A DNA stretch of 64,000 nucleotides from Cordilura impudica (GCA_963682025.1 OY821519.1:138117429-138181428), one strand, 5' to 3'. Positions 45,500 to 56,990 are shown, counted from the stretch's first letter. Numbers and translations are program-made. Notes: generated by a model from the sequence alone, not told the origin.

Positions 45500-45778
45500 A
45501 CACTACAAATCAAACAATGCAAAAAAGATGAGATTGACTGACCACCCAGATCTCCAGATCTGACCCCTACGGACTTCTTTTTGTTGAGTTATTTGAAAAG
45601 CAAAGTGTACGTCAACAAGACTCAGACCATTCACGAGCTAAAGGCAAACATTCGTGCCGAAATCATCGCTTATACCGAACGAGGTGTAGAAAAAGTTAAT
45701 AAAGATTCAGAAAAAACGACACATTTTGCAACGGCCAACACAGGCGGCCAATTAATTGATATTGCTTTCAAAAAGTGA
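45500..45778 (+). pseudogene. mariner/IS630-type transposase C-terminus
   Basis: Plus strand reads KDEID, a stop, PPRSPDLTPTDFFLLSYLKS (third-Asp motif) then KVYVNKTQTIHELKANIRAE and GGQLIDIAFKK with stop at 45776. Related to, but distinct from, the DD41D-like copy at 28668. Upstream catalytic region absent; it abuts the LINE remnant. Confidence 0.7.
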
Positions 45779-45828
45779 TCCAAATTAATTGAAAGGAATC
45801 GAGTTATATAAAATAAATATCAACAGTA

Positions 45829-46367
45829 TGGTCGGTTTAGACCGAATATGCGACCCTGTAACAAGCCTTTCGAGAATTGATCTTAAGTCCAACTATATGG
45901 GTATAAAAAATAAGCATAAACCAAATCTGAATGAAATTTTTATTTAGTTTTTTGCCTACAGATTTGAAAGAGTTCATATCGTATGCTATATTTTTATGTG
46001 AACTAGATCCAAGAATGGACTGATACTTAGCATATTTGGTGAAGTCACTTCTTTTCTGCAACATTTTTGTTTTTGATAGGTTTAAGTGAAGATCGGGAAG
46101 CAGTTTTATATAGAATTGTCCTATAGAGTTCATTTTTGTACAGCTGAATAATGGATACAATAAAAACACAGAAACCCAATTTTATGGCAATTTAAGGCGA
46201 TCTCATTTGCTTAGGGCCTAGACCTGAACATGCACCGATTTCTACCAATTTCAATAGCGTTCGTCCCACGGCCGATAGATCGGTATAAGAAAATATGGGT
46301 CGTTGTCAAATATTTTTGATACTTCCAAACATCAGCATAAAGTCATTATACCCTAACCACATCGGAT
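45829..46367 (+). mobile_element. Rep153 copy, old and shortened
   Basis: GGTCGGTTTAGACCGAATATG is an eroded palindrome. Units are recognisable but shortened, the (GGAC)n tract is lost and the terminal hairpin is reduced. One of the most diverged copies. Confidence 0.65.
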
Positions 46368-47879
46368 ATAAATAACACACATATGGAATTCGGTTGCATT
46401 TTTAAGTTATTCAATGTTCTCATGAAAACTTTCTTTTTAAATTGAACGGCGTAGCTGGCGGACATGGACACTTTTGAAGGGCTAAAGTTGGTATTGGTAC
46501 AAAAAATTTTGTATTTAATGAGCTCAATTGTTATTTGTTTCATACAAATAACATGCTTTCTGTATACCGGTTGAAGGCGCAAATTATAATAACTTTTCCT
46601 TTCCAAAAATTGCATCAATAATAAATAATACATTTCACTTATGGTAAATGACATTTTAATAATTGACAAACCTAATTATACTTTTTTCATAATTTATCAC
46701 AAACGTATTGCAAATTGAAGCACGAAAAACATAAATTACAATAATAAAAAAATAAACGTGTTTTTGTTGGGTAATTATTATCCCTTAACACAAATGTAAA
46801 GAAATATTTTTCAAATGAATTTATAAATAACAAACCATTAGTTTACTCACTATTATGTCACATAATCGTAATTCACAATTGTAAAACTTTTAAATACCTG
46901 AAACGAGATGGATATATAAACGTTTTTAATCAATAAATCATGTTAATTATAGTATTGTGCAGTATAAATCAATAAATAGCTATTAAAGTAAATCCCAGTA
47001 ATTATTTTAATGGTTGTATATTGTTTTGTCGAACAAATTTATTCCCTCGTTTAAAGTGGTCAACTTAAATTTTTATTTTTTTTAATCCACTTAAATTTTT
47101 ATTCATTCACTTGTATGCATGGATGTTTTGTGTATACATTTATTTTTTTCAGCTTAATAAATACATGCACATGTCTATTTAATTTATACAGAACAAACCA
47201 TTTGAACTGGAGTGTTATCTAAATGGTTTGCTAGGAGGTCATCTTTAAATCTCTGAAATAATAAATAATAATGTTTTAAAACAGAGCAATGCAAAAAAGG
47301 ACCATTGGAAAGTTTAATGATTTTTTCGTTTAAAATGTTTAACAGAAAATTTTACAGATTTCATGTTTTAATGTAGATAACAAACTTTTAATGTAAAATG
47401 TGTAAATATTGTGCTAGACAAATCTATATGTATCAGGATTAAAAGTTTTTAAGACTTTAATACCAGTATGTCTACAAAAGTATTTTTGTGTGCTTATAGT
47501 TTCGTAATATTTAAACTAATTAAACTTTTTCAGAGTTTAGTCTATAGAAATATCTTATGCGAATCGTATTTTTTAAAATTTTGTCAGATGCCATCTTATT
47601 TATATCGTAAAAATTTTTTGGTAAAAAATACCAGCCCTCACAATCATGAACGAGATTCACAGATCTAAAAACGCATTAGCAAAAATAGATTGTCCTCTAA
47701 AGGAGCTTTTCTTCATTTTGTATTAGGATACAGTTTAAAAAAAAGTATGATTTCGAACTTCTTTATTATTTGTTTCTTCAATATCTCGCGAGTTTCAGTA
47801 CTCGTTCTCGCTAACATTTCCGTTTACTCTATTTTGAATTTTTAGTGAAAAAGCTTAAAACTAACCCATTTATAATCAA
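46368..47879. other. AT-rich, no gene seen
   Basis: No protein motif or known repeat end. Frames at 46346-46669 and 47468-47668 show no recognisable domain. Confidence 0.4.
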
Positions 47880-48371
47880 CTAGCAGTACACCCGCTACGT
47901 TGTTAGCGTAATTGTTATATTAATTATGTAAGCCATAATAATATTTAAAGCAATATTTTAACAAAATATATTTTTGACGACTTGGACGGTCAGTACCAAA
48001 AAATGTGATCATAAAATTAAAAACTCTTTTATTAATTCAAACATTTGTATGTTCTATTTATTTAACAAAGCAGAAATAATAACATAAATTCAGAAAATAT
48101 TAACAAAATTTAAAAGTATTCATTTTTATGCTGTTGACAAAACACGGAAACTTTTACTATACAATAACACTGTGGAATAAAATGATGGTCATGGTCTTGG
48201 GGGGTGGATGATTCTTATACCGAAGGATTGTATTAAATTATAATTTTATTACTAAACGCGAAATTATAAAAAAAACTAAATTCAGAATTTTGTAAAAGTG
48301 TCCAATGTTTTGGCACCTACTCTACTTATGCACCAATTTTTTATTAATTAAAAATTCTTCAAATTATAAAG

Positions 48372-48691
48372 ATCAAAAATAATATTATTTGTAATATCGA
48401 TGGCTTAATTTAGAAAGGAAGTAACTTAAACCATAGGACAACCGATTTTTAAAAATGGGTGCATGTTGAGACCTAGTCCCCATTTAAATGACCCCTATGA
48501 TATCGACTTAATTTGCCATAAGATCAATATTATCAAAAATAATATTATTTGTAATATCGATGGCTTAATTTAGAAAGGAAGTAACTTAAACCATAGGACA
48601 ACCGATTTTTAAAAATGGGTGCATGTTGAGACCTAGTCCCCATTTAAATGACCCCTATGATATCGACTTAATTTGCCATAAGATCAATATT
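48372..48691. repeat. perfect 160-bp tandem duplication
   Basis: 48372-48531 and 48532-48691 appear identical base for base. The unit spans the junction between Helitron sequence and the truncated Rep153 3' side, so it arose after that insertion. Confidence 0.9.
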
Positions 48692-48966
48692 ATCAAAAAG
48701 ATCTCAGTCGAATTGGGTTTGTGTGCATAAATTCACCTAAACATATCAAAAACAAAAATATTGCACGGATATAAAAAATCAAAATCTTCTATATGTTGTT
48801 GCGAAAAATAATTCACTTTACCAAATATGGTCAGGGTCGGTATAATTTTCGACGTAGATTTGGTTTACACTCTTTATCTAAATCCAATTAGTTGGACCTA
48901 AGACCAATTCGCTAAATGCATGGTATGGGGTATCGGTCGAGACCAACCATAATTTTCTTACTTGTT
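48436..48966 (-). mobile_element. Rep153 copy, 3' truncated, carrying the 160-bp duplication
   Basis: Minus strand: ACAAGTAAGAAAATTATGG at 48966, reduced palindrome, partial units, then a unit C segment (GACCTAGTCCCCAT..AAATGACCCCTATGA) present twice because of the duplication. No (GGAC)n, no terminal hairpin. Confidence 0.7.
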
Positions 48967-49065
48967 TTCTTAAGAAAATTTACTTTCAAATGAAAATTTA
49001 CCAGGCGAAAAGTATCAGTTTTCCCATTTTTTTCGCCATATTCTTCTCCGATGTTCGTTTCTCTG

Positions 49066-49860
49066 GTGGAATCTACATATCAAATTTCATATTCCTAAAT
49101 TACTTTGTAAAGACGATACATAAAGGTACACTCTTATACTACGTACCGTTTTTATCCCTCTTTAACATCTGAATTTCCAAAAGATTTCGTCTCATTTCAT
49201 GTTTCTATCTCTAGTTGAATCCACAAACTACATTTTGTACTCGTTTGTTTAGAAGATAAGAAATGTAAAATTTTTCACCATTTTGGCCGTTTTTCCTTCC
49301 CTAGACATTAGAATTACCAATTAATTCATTCATGAATTAATTATTCATGACGTATTCACGTATTTGTGGAGTCTATATGACAAAATTCATGTATACAGAT
49401 TAATATGTTAAGTAGATGCAAAAAGGTACCATTTCCCCTTTTTGACTGTTTTTACCCCCCTTTAACATCCAAATTTCCAAAAGTTTTCCTCGCATCTGAT
49501 GTTTCTATCTCTAGTGGAATCCACATAATATATTTTATATTCCTAGATTTGTTTGTTTAGAAGATACCAAATGTACAATTTTTCCCCTATTTGGGCATTT
49601 TTCCTCCCTAGACGTTAAAATTAGCAATAAATTCATTCCAGACTGATGCCCACGTATTCGGTAGAGTCTACATACCAAATTTCATAGATATAGATTAATA
49701 TGTTAAGAAGATGCAGAAAGGTAAAATTTTTACCCTTTTTAGCCCTTTTTCCCCTTAAATGGCCGGATTTCGAAAAAATAATTTCGAACCCATGTTTGTT
49801 TCTCGGATAGAGTCTGCCCGCCAAATTTTATATTCCTTAATGTACGAATTTTTAAATATC
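49066..49860. repeat. six ~148-bp modules alternating in two types
   Basis: The landmark GTGGAATCTACAT (and variants GTTGAATCCACA, GTGGAGTCTATA, GTGGAATCCACA, GTAGAGTCTACA, ATAGAGTCTGCC) occurs at 49066, 49214, 49366, 49514, 49661 and 49807, i.e. steps of 148, 152, 148, 147 and 146. Modules 1, 3 and 5 share AGAYTAATATGTTAAG or AAATTTCAT context. Modules 2 and 4 share TTTGTTTAGAAGATA and CCCTAGAC. So the repeat is effectively a roughly 300-bp dimer. Confidence 0.7.
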
Positions 49861-49977
49861 CCTTCTTAGTGGATCTTTACGCCGAGAGGATAACCAACAG
49901 TCCAAATTCCAAGTTTCTCGGTCAGAGGGTTTGGGCTGGGCGATGATAATCATCCACGCAACTCTTTTATATATAGA

Positions 49978-50297
49978 TTTTCCTATTTGATAATTTTCTT
50001 TATAAAAAAAAAGAAACAAATCAGTTTGAATACTGAGATTGCACCCAAACGTTCTCGAAGGTTAATATTTATAATAAATATAAAAACATTATTAATTTCT
50101 TATAACGTTATCATACGAGTAGTATGTGGAACTTAAAAATTTACAATTTTAGTTTTTCATAAATACCTCATCTGAATTTAAAGAAACTTTAAATTTTAAA
50201 ATAGTTTTATATATTTAATAAAATAATTAACAAAATTATCAAAAGTCAACAAAATCCATCAAGAGTTGTAAAAATTTAAATTTTTGACAGTCGTTAA
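49978..50297. other. no gene seen
   Basis: AT-rich spacer between the Helitron and an old Rep153 copy. Confidence 0.4.
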
Positions 50298-50499
50298 AAA
50301 CAGTATAGGGTAACGTATTGTCGTATAAAGCTGAGGTCGTAGTTGGATATAGAAAATAAAAAGAATCCCAGTTTGAATGGCATTGTTATTCATTTGGGCC
50401 CTGCAGATAATGAAAGGTTCACATCTGATTTTATCATCTGAAAGATCAAAGAATTCACCGATCTTTACCATATTTAGTAAAGTCACTTATTATACTCAA
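50298..50499 (+). mobile_element. Rep153 copy (outermost of nest), 5' part
   Basis: Diverged unit sequence (GGATATAGAAAATAAAAAG, CCGATCTTTACCATATTTAG) up to ATACTCAA, where hAT-A inserts. Continues at 54971. Confidence 0.6.
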
Positions 50500-50761
50500 C
50501 AGTGATGCCAAGTGTAGGGATTTCCCCTTTTTGCAGGGATTTTTTTTTTCAAAAATTTCACATGTAGAGAAAAAGGGAAAGATTTCTTACTTTTGTCGAG
50601 TTGTAGGGATTTTATGCAGATTTTTTTTAACAACTTAATATTATATATTTTTCAATTCTAAACTTTAAAATTAAAAAATATACATTTTTTAAGTGTGGTC
50701 ATAACTCTATAATATGAAAAAAGTAAATATGTGGCTTCTTTAATAACAGCGACAAGTAAAA

Positions 50762-50812
50762 ACAAGTAAGAAAATTATAGTCGGTCTAGACCGACTATAC
50801 GATATCCTATAC
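50762..50812 (+). mobile_element. Rep153 copy inside hAT-A, 5' end
   Basis: ACAAGTAAGAAAATTATAG plus a perfect palindrome and GATATCCTATAC. Cut at 50812 by hAT-B and resumed at 53468. Confidence 0.85.
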
Positions 50813-51039
50813 CAGCGGTCACCAACTACTTTCATTTGGGGTCCGTTTTTTTAAAAATCACGACCGTCGCGGTCCGGAAGGTAATAAACTGAACTATTTA
50901 AATAATATGTTTAGATACTGTATCAATGGCAAATAAAACGAACGGGTTTCGGTGCATTATTTTATTAAATAATAAACAAATGCTTTGAATAAAAAGAAGT
51001 AAGTACTAAGAGTTTTTACAATATTAATGAGAAAAATTA

Positions 51040-52815
51040 AATTTTTTGTCTTGGATTATCCGTCTGAAGCTTGCAGTAAAGCTTGTGCAGGCTATTCTCA
51101 TTAAATCTTGGAGATGTTCATCGGCAAGTCTGTTCCGGAATTTATTTTTAATGAAGTTCATTAGTAGCACAAACAAATTTTATCCAAAACTCTTGACAAG
51201 AAACTTCCTGTTTTTGGTGTTTTAAAACTGTATTTTCTTGGAAATCGATCATTTCCATCTGGAGAGAAGCTTTATTACTCCCGAAAATATTTGCAGCTTC
51301 ATTACTCCATTCATCCCCAGGATTCAGAGAGTAAATGTTACTGAGGATATCGACGACATTCCCAATTTTCTTAAAATCTGCGAATCTGTTTTCAAATTCC
51401 GATTTTAGATCCCCAATGAACGTCTTGTATTGGCCGACGTCAAGCTCGTTGTCATTGCAGATTTTTTTTAAATTAGGGAAGTGCAGGCGTTCATTATCCA
51501 GATCAATGTTGAAAAGATCGAGTTTTCGCAAAAAGCTTTTTACTTCTGTCAGGAGCTCCCATACAAGCTTTCCTTTGCCTTGAAGTTTAAGGTTCAGATC
51601 ATTGATGTGTTTAAAAATATCTGATAAGAAAGCAATGGAAGTTACGTTTTCTTTATCGCTTAGAAAACTTAAGTAATCGTTTGTTGACGTTTGATCAGTT
51701 TTGAAAAGAAATGTCTTCAAGTCTTCTAAAATTGTGAAGAATCGTTGTAAAACGCAGCCTTTGCTTAACCATCTCACATTATTATGCAATAACAGATCGT
51801 CATATTGAGCATCCACTTCGTCAAGAAATATTTTTAATTCACGATGTTTCAGTGCTGATTTTGCCCGAAGAAAATTTATTATTTTCATCACTCCTTGCAT
51901 TGTTCTCTCGAGATTAAGATTGAGTTTGCAACAAAGCACAGTTTGGTGAATGATACAATGGTAAGAAATCAAATTTTCATAACATTTTGCACTGGTTCTC
52001 AATAGGTGAACTAGTCCTTTTTTAGCCCCAACCATCGCTGGTGCACCGTCGGTAGTTACTGATAAAAGCTTTTTTAAGTCTATTTCATTTTTAACGAAAT
52101 AATCCATCACCGCGTCCATCATGTCTTCTCCTCGGGTTCTTCCTATTAACGGCAAAATAATTAATAGCTCCTCAACAAAAGTTTGTTTCATTTTGTCCAA
52201 GAAACGTACAAAAGTAACCAATTGTGCTTTATCAGTGATGTCACATGATTCATCCATAGCCAAGGCGTAATAATCGGAATTATTTAACTGCCGTTTCACA
52301 TCACAATGATTTTCTTCTGCCAGAACGTGTGTGTTTCTTGTGTTAGTACTCGCAGATAACGGAATCCGTCGAATAGTTTCAACAACATCTTTTCTGTTCT
52401 CAAACAAAACATTGCCTGCCTCGAGCATACATTCCTTGACTATGTCAGCATCAGTGAATGGTTTCATATGCTTAGCAAGAGTCCAAGAAATACGTAAAGA
52501 AGCTTCACCACATTTCTCCTGTTCAGTCAATGAACGACTCATGGTTTGAGTCGTCGATGCATAGCTTGACAATAAATTTGCTATTTTAGATTTACGCAGA
52601 TTACTGCCCAGTGGAAAATTGTCTGCAAATGATTTGTGTTTAGTCTCATAATGTCGTTTTATATTCGAGCTTTTAATTAACGCAACTGTTTGTTGACAAA
52701 TCAAGAACATCGGTACTGTTCTAGCACGATTTGGCAGCGTGAAACAATACAAATCGGTCCATTCTGGCAAAAACTGTCTATTTTCGACTTCCACCTTTCT
52801 TTTTTTCGGTTCCAT
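51040..52815 (-). pseudogene. hAT-B transposase, one C-terminal break
   Basis: The likely start is the ATG at 52813-52815 (MEPKKRKVEVEN), which puts PKKRKV, a classical nuclear localisation motif, at residues 3-8. A BED-like finger follows, PMFLICQQTVALIKSSNIKR then HYETKH; the first Cys is replaced by Phe. The catalytic core has YYALAMDESCDITDKAQLV (first Asp), SVTTDGAPAMVGAKKG (second Asp), LISYHCIIHQTVLCCK and NNVRWLSKGCVLQRF. The open frame ends at 51148. The true C-terminus continues in the next frame (MNFIKNKFRNRLADEHLQ, then DLMRIACTSF) to about 51040, and the dimerisation core before it appears deleted. Same broad group as ZBED/GTF2IRD2-like hAT proteins (from family knowledge). Confidence 0.85.
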
Positions 52816-52985
52816 TATAAAAAAATAACTTGCAAATTTAATCAGGTACCTTAACACGTAGCGTAGCTAGGTAATAGTATTTAGAGCACTCCGAGTTGGC
52901 GTCCGTTACTCAATTAAAAACAAAACACTTAACTCATAAGCGACCGAAAGCCTCTAATCATCAAATCATTCAAAAATACCAACAA

Positions 52986-53322
52986 CCTTTGGTGATGATC
53001 CGTTAACTAACAATTAATAGGGAAACCTATGCAAAAAAAATGATAATTTGGGAGCGATGACACAAACAATTTCATTAGTAAAATTCATGTCATCAGTGAG
53101 ATGCAACAAAATCTCATACATACACTCGTCGAACAACCTGTGTTGATAGTTTTGAATGATTTGATGAGCCTGTCCGACGAGTGTATGTGTGAGATTTTGT
53201 TGCATCTCGCTGATGACGACAATATTACTAATGAAATTGTTTGTGTAATCGCTCCCAAATTATCTTTTTTTTTTTGCATAGGTTTCCCTATTACTTGCTA
53301 GTTAACGGATCATCACCAAAGG
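52986..53322. repeat. long inverted repeat encoding an F-box-like fragment twice
   Basis: The arms 52986-53134 and 53175-53322 are inverted copies separated by about 40 bp. Translation outward from the centre gives SLSDECMCEILLHLADDDN then EIVCVIAPKLSF on the plus strand, and RLFDECMYEILLHLTDDMN then the same EIVCVIAPKLSF on the minus strand. LxDECxxEILxxL resembles the start of an F-box domain; that identification is tentative. It lies in the 5' region of the hAT-B transposase and is not part of a standard hAT. Confidence 0.55.
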
Positions 53323-53459
53323 CTGATGTCGAAACGAAAATATTTCTCATGAATTTCTTGTTACATAATGTAAAATATTTTGTATTGTTAACACAAGGTC
53401 CGCATAAAATCGGTCTACGGTCCGGATCCGGACCGCGGTCCGCCAGTTGGTGACCCCTG

Positions 53460-54204
53460 TCCTATACCATGCGTTTAGAGACCCTATCTCTTAGGCCAAA
53501 CAAACTGGACATAGAAAATAAGATAAACCAAATTTGAGTGGGATTTTTATTAAATTTTTTGGCTGCAGATATGAAAAAGTTCATATCGGATGCTATATCT
53601 ATATGGGCACTAGGCCCAACATTGGACCGATCCTGATCATGTTTGGTAAAGTCTCTTGTATTTTGCAAAAATATATACAAACAAAATTTGAAAAGAATCA
53701 GTGCAATATTTTTGTTTTTTTGTAGATTTAAGTGCAGATCGGGAAGCAGCTCCACATGGGTCCTATGAGTAAGGGTTGTCCCATAGGAATAATTTTTGGA
53801 CTACTCATTAATGGGTATAATAAACGCATACAAACATAATTTGAGTAAGATCTATATGATAATTTGGATCTTATGGCAATTTATGTCGATTTCATAGGGG
53901 TCATTTGTATGGGGGCTAGGTCTGAACATGGAACGATTTTCACCAATTTCAACAGCATTCATCCTATGGCCGATAAATGCGTATACGCCAAATTTCATCA
54001 AAATATACTCATATTTGCGACCTGCAGTTTGATTACAAGGTTTACATGGACACACAGACGGACGGACGGACGGACACACGGACGGACATCGTTAAATCGA
54101 ATCAGATAGTGATTCTGATGGGTCTAGGTCAAATATTTTTGGTAGTTACAAACAGCAGCACAAAGTCATTATACCCAAACCACATAGTGGTATAGGCTAT
54201 AAAC
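53460..54204 (+). mobile_element. Rep153 copy inside hAT-A, remainder
   Basis: Begins with the second TCCTATAC, then CATGCGTTTAGAG, three phased units, a long (GGAC)n tract with a CACACGGAC variant at about 54057-54087, hairpin end GGCTATA. Confidence 0.85.
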
Positions 54205-54347
54205 ACTTGTTCGTGCAGTTTACTTGTTTTGTGTATCTTTTTTATACATACGTACGCCACCTTTGTAGGTCTCTTCGATTTTAATAAGTTTATAAATAAA
54301 AAGAACATTAAAATATTATAAACTTAAACAGAATTAATTTTAGAAGC

Positions 54348-54509
54348 ATGTCCGATCCGTTTTTCGATTATGCTGAAAACACATCAAAGAAATACAGAAA
54401 ACAAAGATTTTGCTCAAGTTGGTTGAGAGACGAGAAGCTAATGGGATGGCTGGAACAGGTCAAAGATTACAACTTTAAATGCAGATGCAAGGCTTGTGAA
54501 AAATATTAG
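54348..54509 (+). pseudogene. hAT-A transposase N-terminal BED-type fragment (53 aa)
   Basis: ATG at 54348: MSDPFFDYAENTSKKYRKQR, then FCSSWLRDEKLMGWLEQVKD, CRCKACEKY and a stop. This is the start of a BED-type zinc finger (FxxxWLxDxxxxGWL..CxxC). The His half follows in another frame (YDKSDLSIHANNHCRK). No catalytic domain remains, so hAT-A is non-autonomous. Confidence 0.65.
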
Positions 54510-54978
54510 ATTACGATAAATCAGATCTAAGTATACATGCTAATAACCACTGTCGTAAAAAAATCTTTTAAAACCAAGAACCAAAATTCTGTTTGCGTTA
54601 TAAGATTTCATTTGCAGGCCATTTGAATTAATTGTGTAAATTTTAAATGCACATCTAGCCACATCAAAAAGATGAATTATACAGAATTATAAAAATAATT
54701 TTTTTAAATATCTGTTTGTTTTTATGTTTTATTTATATTTTTCTTATGTAATTCTTATGATATTCTATCTTACTTTTTATGTTATTTTTCTTCGTTTTTA
54801 TGTTATTTTTGCATTATTGAAATTGAAAATACACAAACTAAATTTTATTTTTGAAAAATTCAAAAAAAGTAGTGTAGGGAAAAATGTAGGGAGAAAAAGT
54901 GGGTGTAGGGAAAAAAGTGATTTTTTTTCATAAGCGTACGGATTTCTGAAAAAATCTCCTGGCATCACTGATACTCAA

Positions 54979-55430
54979 TCACATACAACCAAATTCGAGC
55001 AAGAGCTACATAAAATTATTATTTTTTTTTTTTTTTTTGATAGATTTAAGTGAATAAGTGAATATCGGGAACTATAGCTATAAGTCCTACAGGTTTTACA
55101 ATTGGACTTCTTACCTATGTGTGTAATAAACACACACGAATCGATTTTGACCGATAGTCTGGATCTTATGGCAATTTAAGTCGATTTCACAGGACTTATT
55201 TCTATGGGGGCTAGGTCTGAACATGGACCAAAATTTCAAAAAAATGTATTTATATTTACGACTTGTATTGTGATTACATGATCTACATGAGCACACAGAC
55301 TGACAGAAAAACTGACAGATGGATAGATAAACGGACGGAAGGATGCGCATCTCTAAATCGCCTCAGAAAGTGATTCTGAGACGATCGGTACAGTACATAT
55401 TCTCTCCACATAGTGGCATACGATATAGTT
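54979..55430 (+). mobile_element. Rep153 copy (outermost of nest), 3' part
   Basis: Resumes right after the second ATACTCAA with TCACATACAACCAAATTCGA, unit B and C remnants, mixed GACA/GACGGA repeats at about 55292-55345, and an eroded hairpin ending near 55430. Confidence 0.65.
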
Positions 55431-55579
55431 TTGTAGCAAATATTTATTGACCCATTCTATACAATCTGTATGATGAAATTTAGAAAAATATTTCTTACAC
55501 TGAATTGTTCATACAAATTTTAAAAGTTTTGGTTTTCTAGAAAGAGCATCTAAAATATTTAATTCTATTTTCAAAAGTA

Positions 55580-56990
55580 ACAAGAATGTTTGGAAAATAC
55601 AGATTTAAAATTTAATGTTGACATTAATGGAATAAATGAAGCTTTTGTAAATATTCCTCTACCAGCCGAAAATAACGAATGCTACAATGATTGTCCATCT
55701 AACAAGACAAATATTCCAAAATATAACTATCAATGTGTAACACTAGCAGATGTAGTTGAAAGTTTCAATGCTATTAAATCGAATGCAGTGGGCTTTGATA
55801 ATATACATTCCAGATTTATAAAAATGAATTTACCATGGATTGTCCATTTCATAATGTACTTGTTTAACTCCATAATCATTACTATCATCTTTCCAATGGA
55901 GTAGAAACATGCCAAAATTATACCACTACCAAAAATGGGTAACGCATACCGCCCGATTTCAATTCATCCACATCTCCCAAAAGTTTTCGTGCACCTTTTA
56001 CACAGGCTGATCCTTAGGTATTGAAACGACAACAACTTACTTACTGATGTAGTTGAGGAGATAAGAAGCAACATGGATGATGGTAAAATATCGTTTTTGG
56101 TTTTATTAGACCACTCAAAGGCATTTGAGACGGTGCACCACTCAATTTTATGCCTCAAACTGAAGAAATTTTTAACTTTTCTGCATTAGCAGTTAGACCC
56201 ATGTCGTCATATCTCATAAACAGATCCCAATCTGTTGCTAATGGTAGCTCCATCCCAAACTCACTGGAAGTTATAAGAGGGGTACCACAGGGCTCGATCC
56301 TTTGACCACTACTTTATTCGATATATGCCAATGACCTTCCACAACAAACTAAATTCTCTAAGATTCAGATATAAGCTGATGACATTCAGCTATATTTAAG
56401 TAGTACCAAAATTTCAATTATTTCCAAAACTCAAGAACTAAATTATGATCTCAAACGAATTCTGAATTGGGCAACGGCAAATGGCCTACGACTTAATCCA
56501 AATAAATCTAAGTGTATTATAATAAAGAGAATGAGATAAATATCTTCCTTGGGGGGCTGTAAATTTGACATCGTGGACTCTCTAAAAATGTCGGTGTTGT
56601 GTTTAATGGAACTCTGACTTGGTCAAATCATATTAATCAATACTGTGGCTGAATTTATAGTATGTTAAGAGCAGCAATTTACTCCACCGAAAATAAGTTT
56701 GCTACTTGCTAAAACATATATTTTACCTACATTACTATATGCATCTGAGGTTTTCACAGATTGCAACTCTAGGGATAACAGGAAACTAACTGTAACTTTC
56801 AATAACATTATTCGCTATATCTTTGGATTAAGAAACTTTGATCATGTACCCAATACTCGTGTCATGTCTTACACATGTCTTTTGACAACTAAATTAAATT
56901 CAACTAGTTAAGTTTTGCTAAACCTTTAAAAACTGTTGGATATCATGCTGTTTATGTTGCTAGTGGAAAAATCTTCTGTAAGAGAAGTGA
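55580..56990 (+). pseudogene. LINE reverse transcriptase remnant
   Basis: Plus strand 55590-55904 is the pre-RT region (ESFNAIKSNAVGFDNIHSRF). Then NAYRPISIHPHLPKVFVHLL, FLVLLDHSKAFETVHHSIL (first Asp), VIRGVPQGSIL, a stop, PLLYSIYANDLPQQ, then ADDIQLYLSSTK (active site) and NWATANGLRLNPNKSK. 56699-56911 gives TLLYASEVF and IIRYIFGLRNFDHV. Multiple stops. Its C-terminal end is displaced to 57880 by later insertions. Confidence 0.8.

Larger units (their letters stand above)
47880..49977 (-). mobile_element. second, larger non-autonomous Helitron
   Basis: Minus strand begins A then TCTATATATAAAAGAGTTGC at 49977 and ends with hairpin CGCTA..TAGCG about nine bases before CTAG (47880-47883), followed by T. 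No coding motif. Contains about 148-bp periodic modules (49066-49860) and a Rep153 fragment (48436-48966). Confidence 0.6.
50813..53459 (-). mobile_element. hAT-B element
   Basis: Ends CAGCGGTCACCAACT and (reverse complement) CAGGGGTCACCAACT. Perfect 8-bp duplication TCCTATAC at 50805-50812 and 53460-53467. Subterminal GGTCCG repeats at both ends, including palindromic GGTCCGGATCCGGACC near the right end. Carries one transposase gene on the minus strand and a 0.34-kb inverted repeat upstream of it. Confidence 0.9.
50500..54970. mobile_element. hAT-A element with nested Rep153 and hAT-B
   Basis: Ends CAGTGATGCCA in inverted orientation (11 bp perfect), flanked by the perfect 8-bp duplication ATACTCAA (50492-50499 and 54971-54978). 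TGTAGGGA repeats recur inside both ends. Own sequence is 50500-50761 and 54205-54970; the middle is a Rep153 copy containing hAT-B. The only coding trace is the short BED-type frame at 54348. Confidence 0.85.

Noticed and set aside
49066..49860. Regularly spaced repeats as a CRISPR-like array
   Set aside because: Units are long, diverged along their whole length and lack short identical repeats with unique spacers. The DNA is animal.
52986..53322. Inverted repeat as a microRNA precursor
   Set aside because: Arms of about 148 bp with near-continuous pairing are too long for a canonical microRNA hairpin. A longer siRNA-type hairpin is the better hypothesis.
54724..54933. Hydrophobic 69-codon frame as a membrane peptide
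   Set aside because: AT-rich non-coding part of hAT-A; starts and ends without support and overlaps its subterminal TGTAGGGA repeats.
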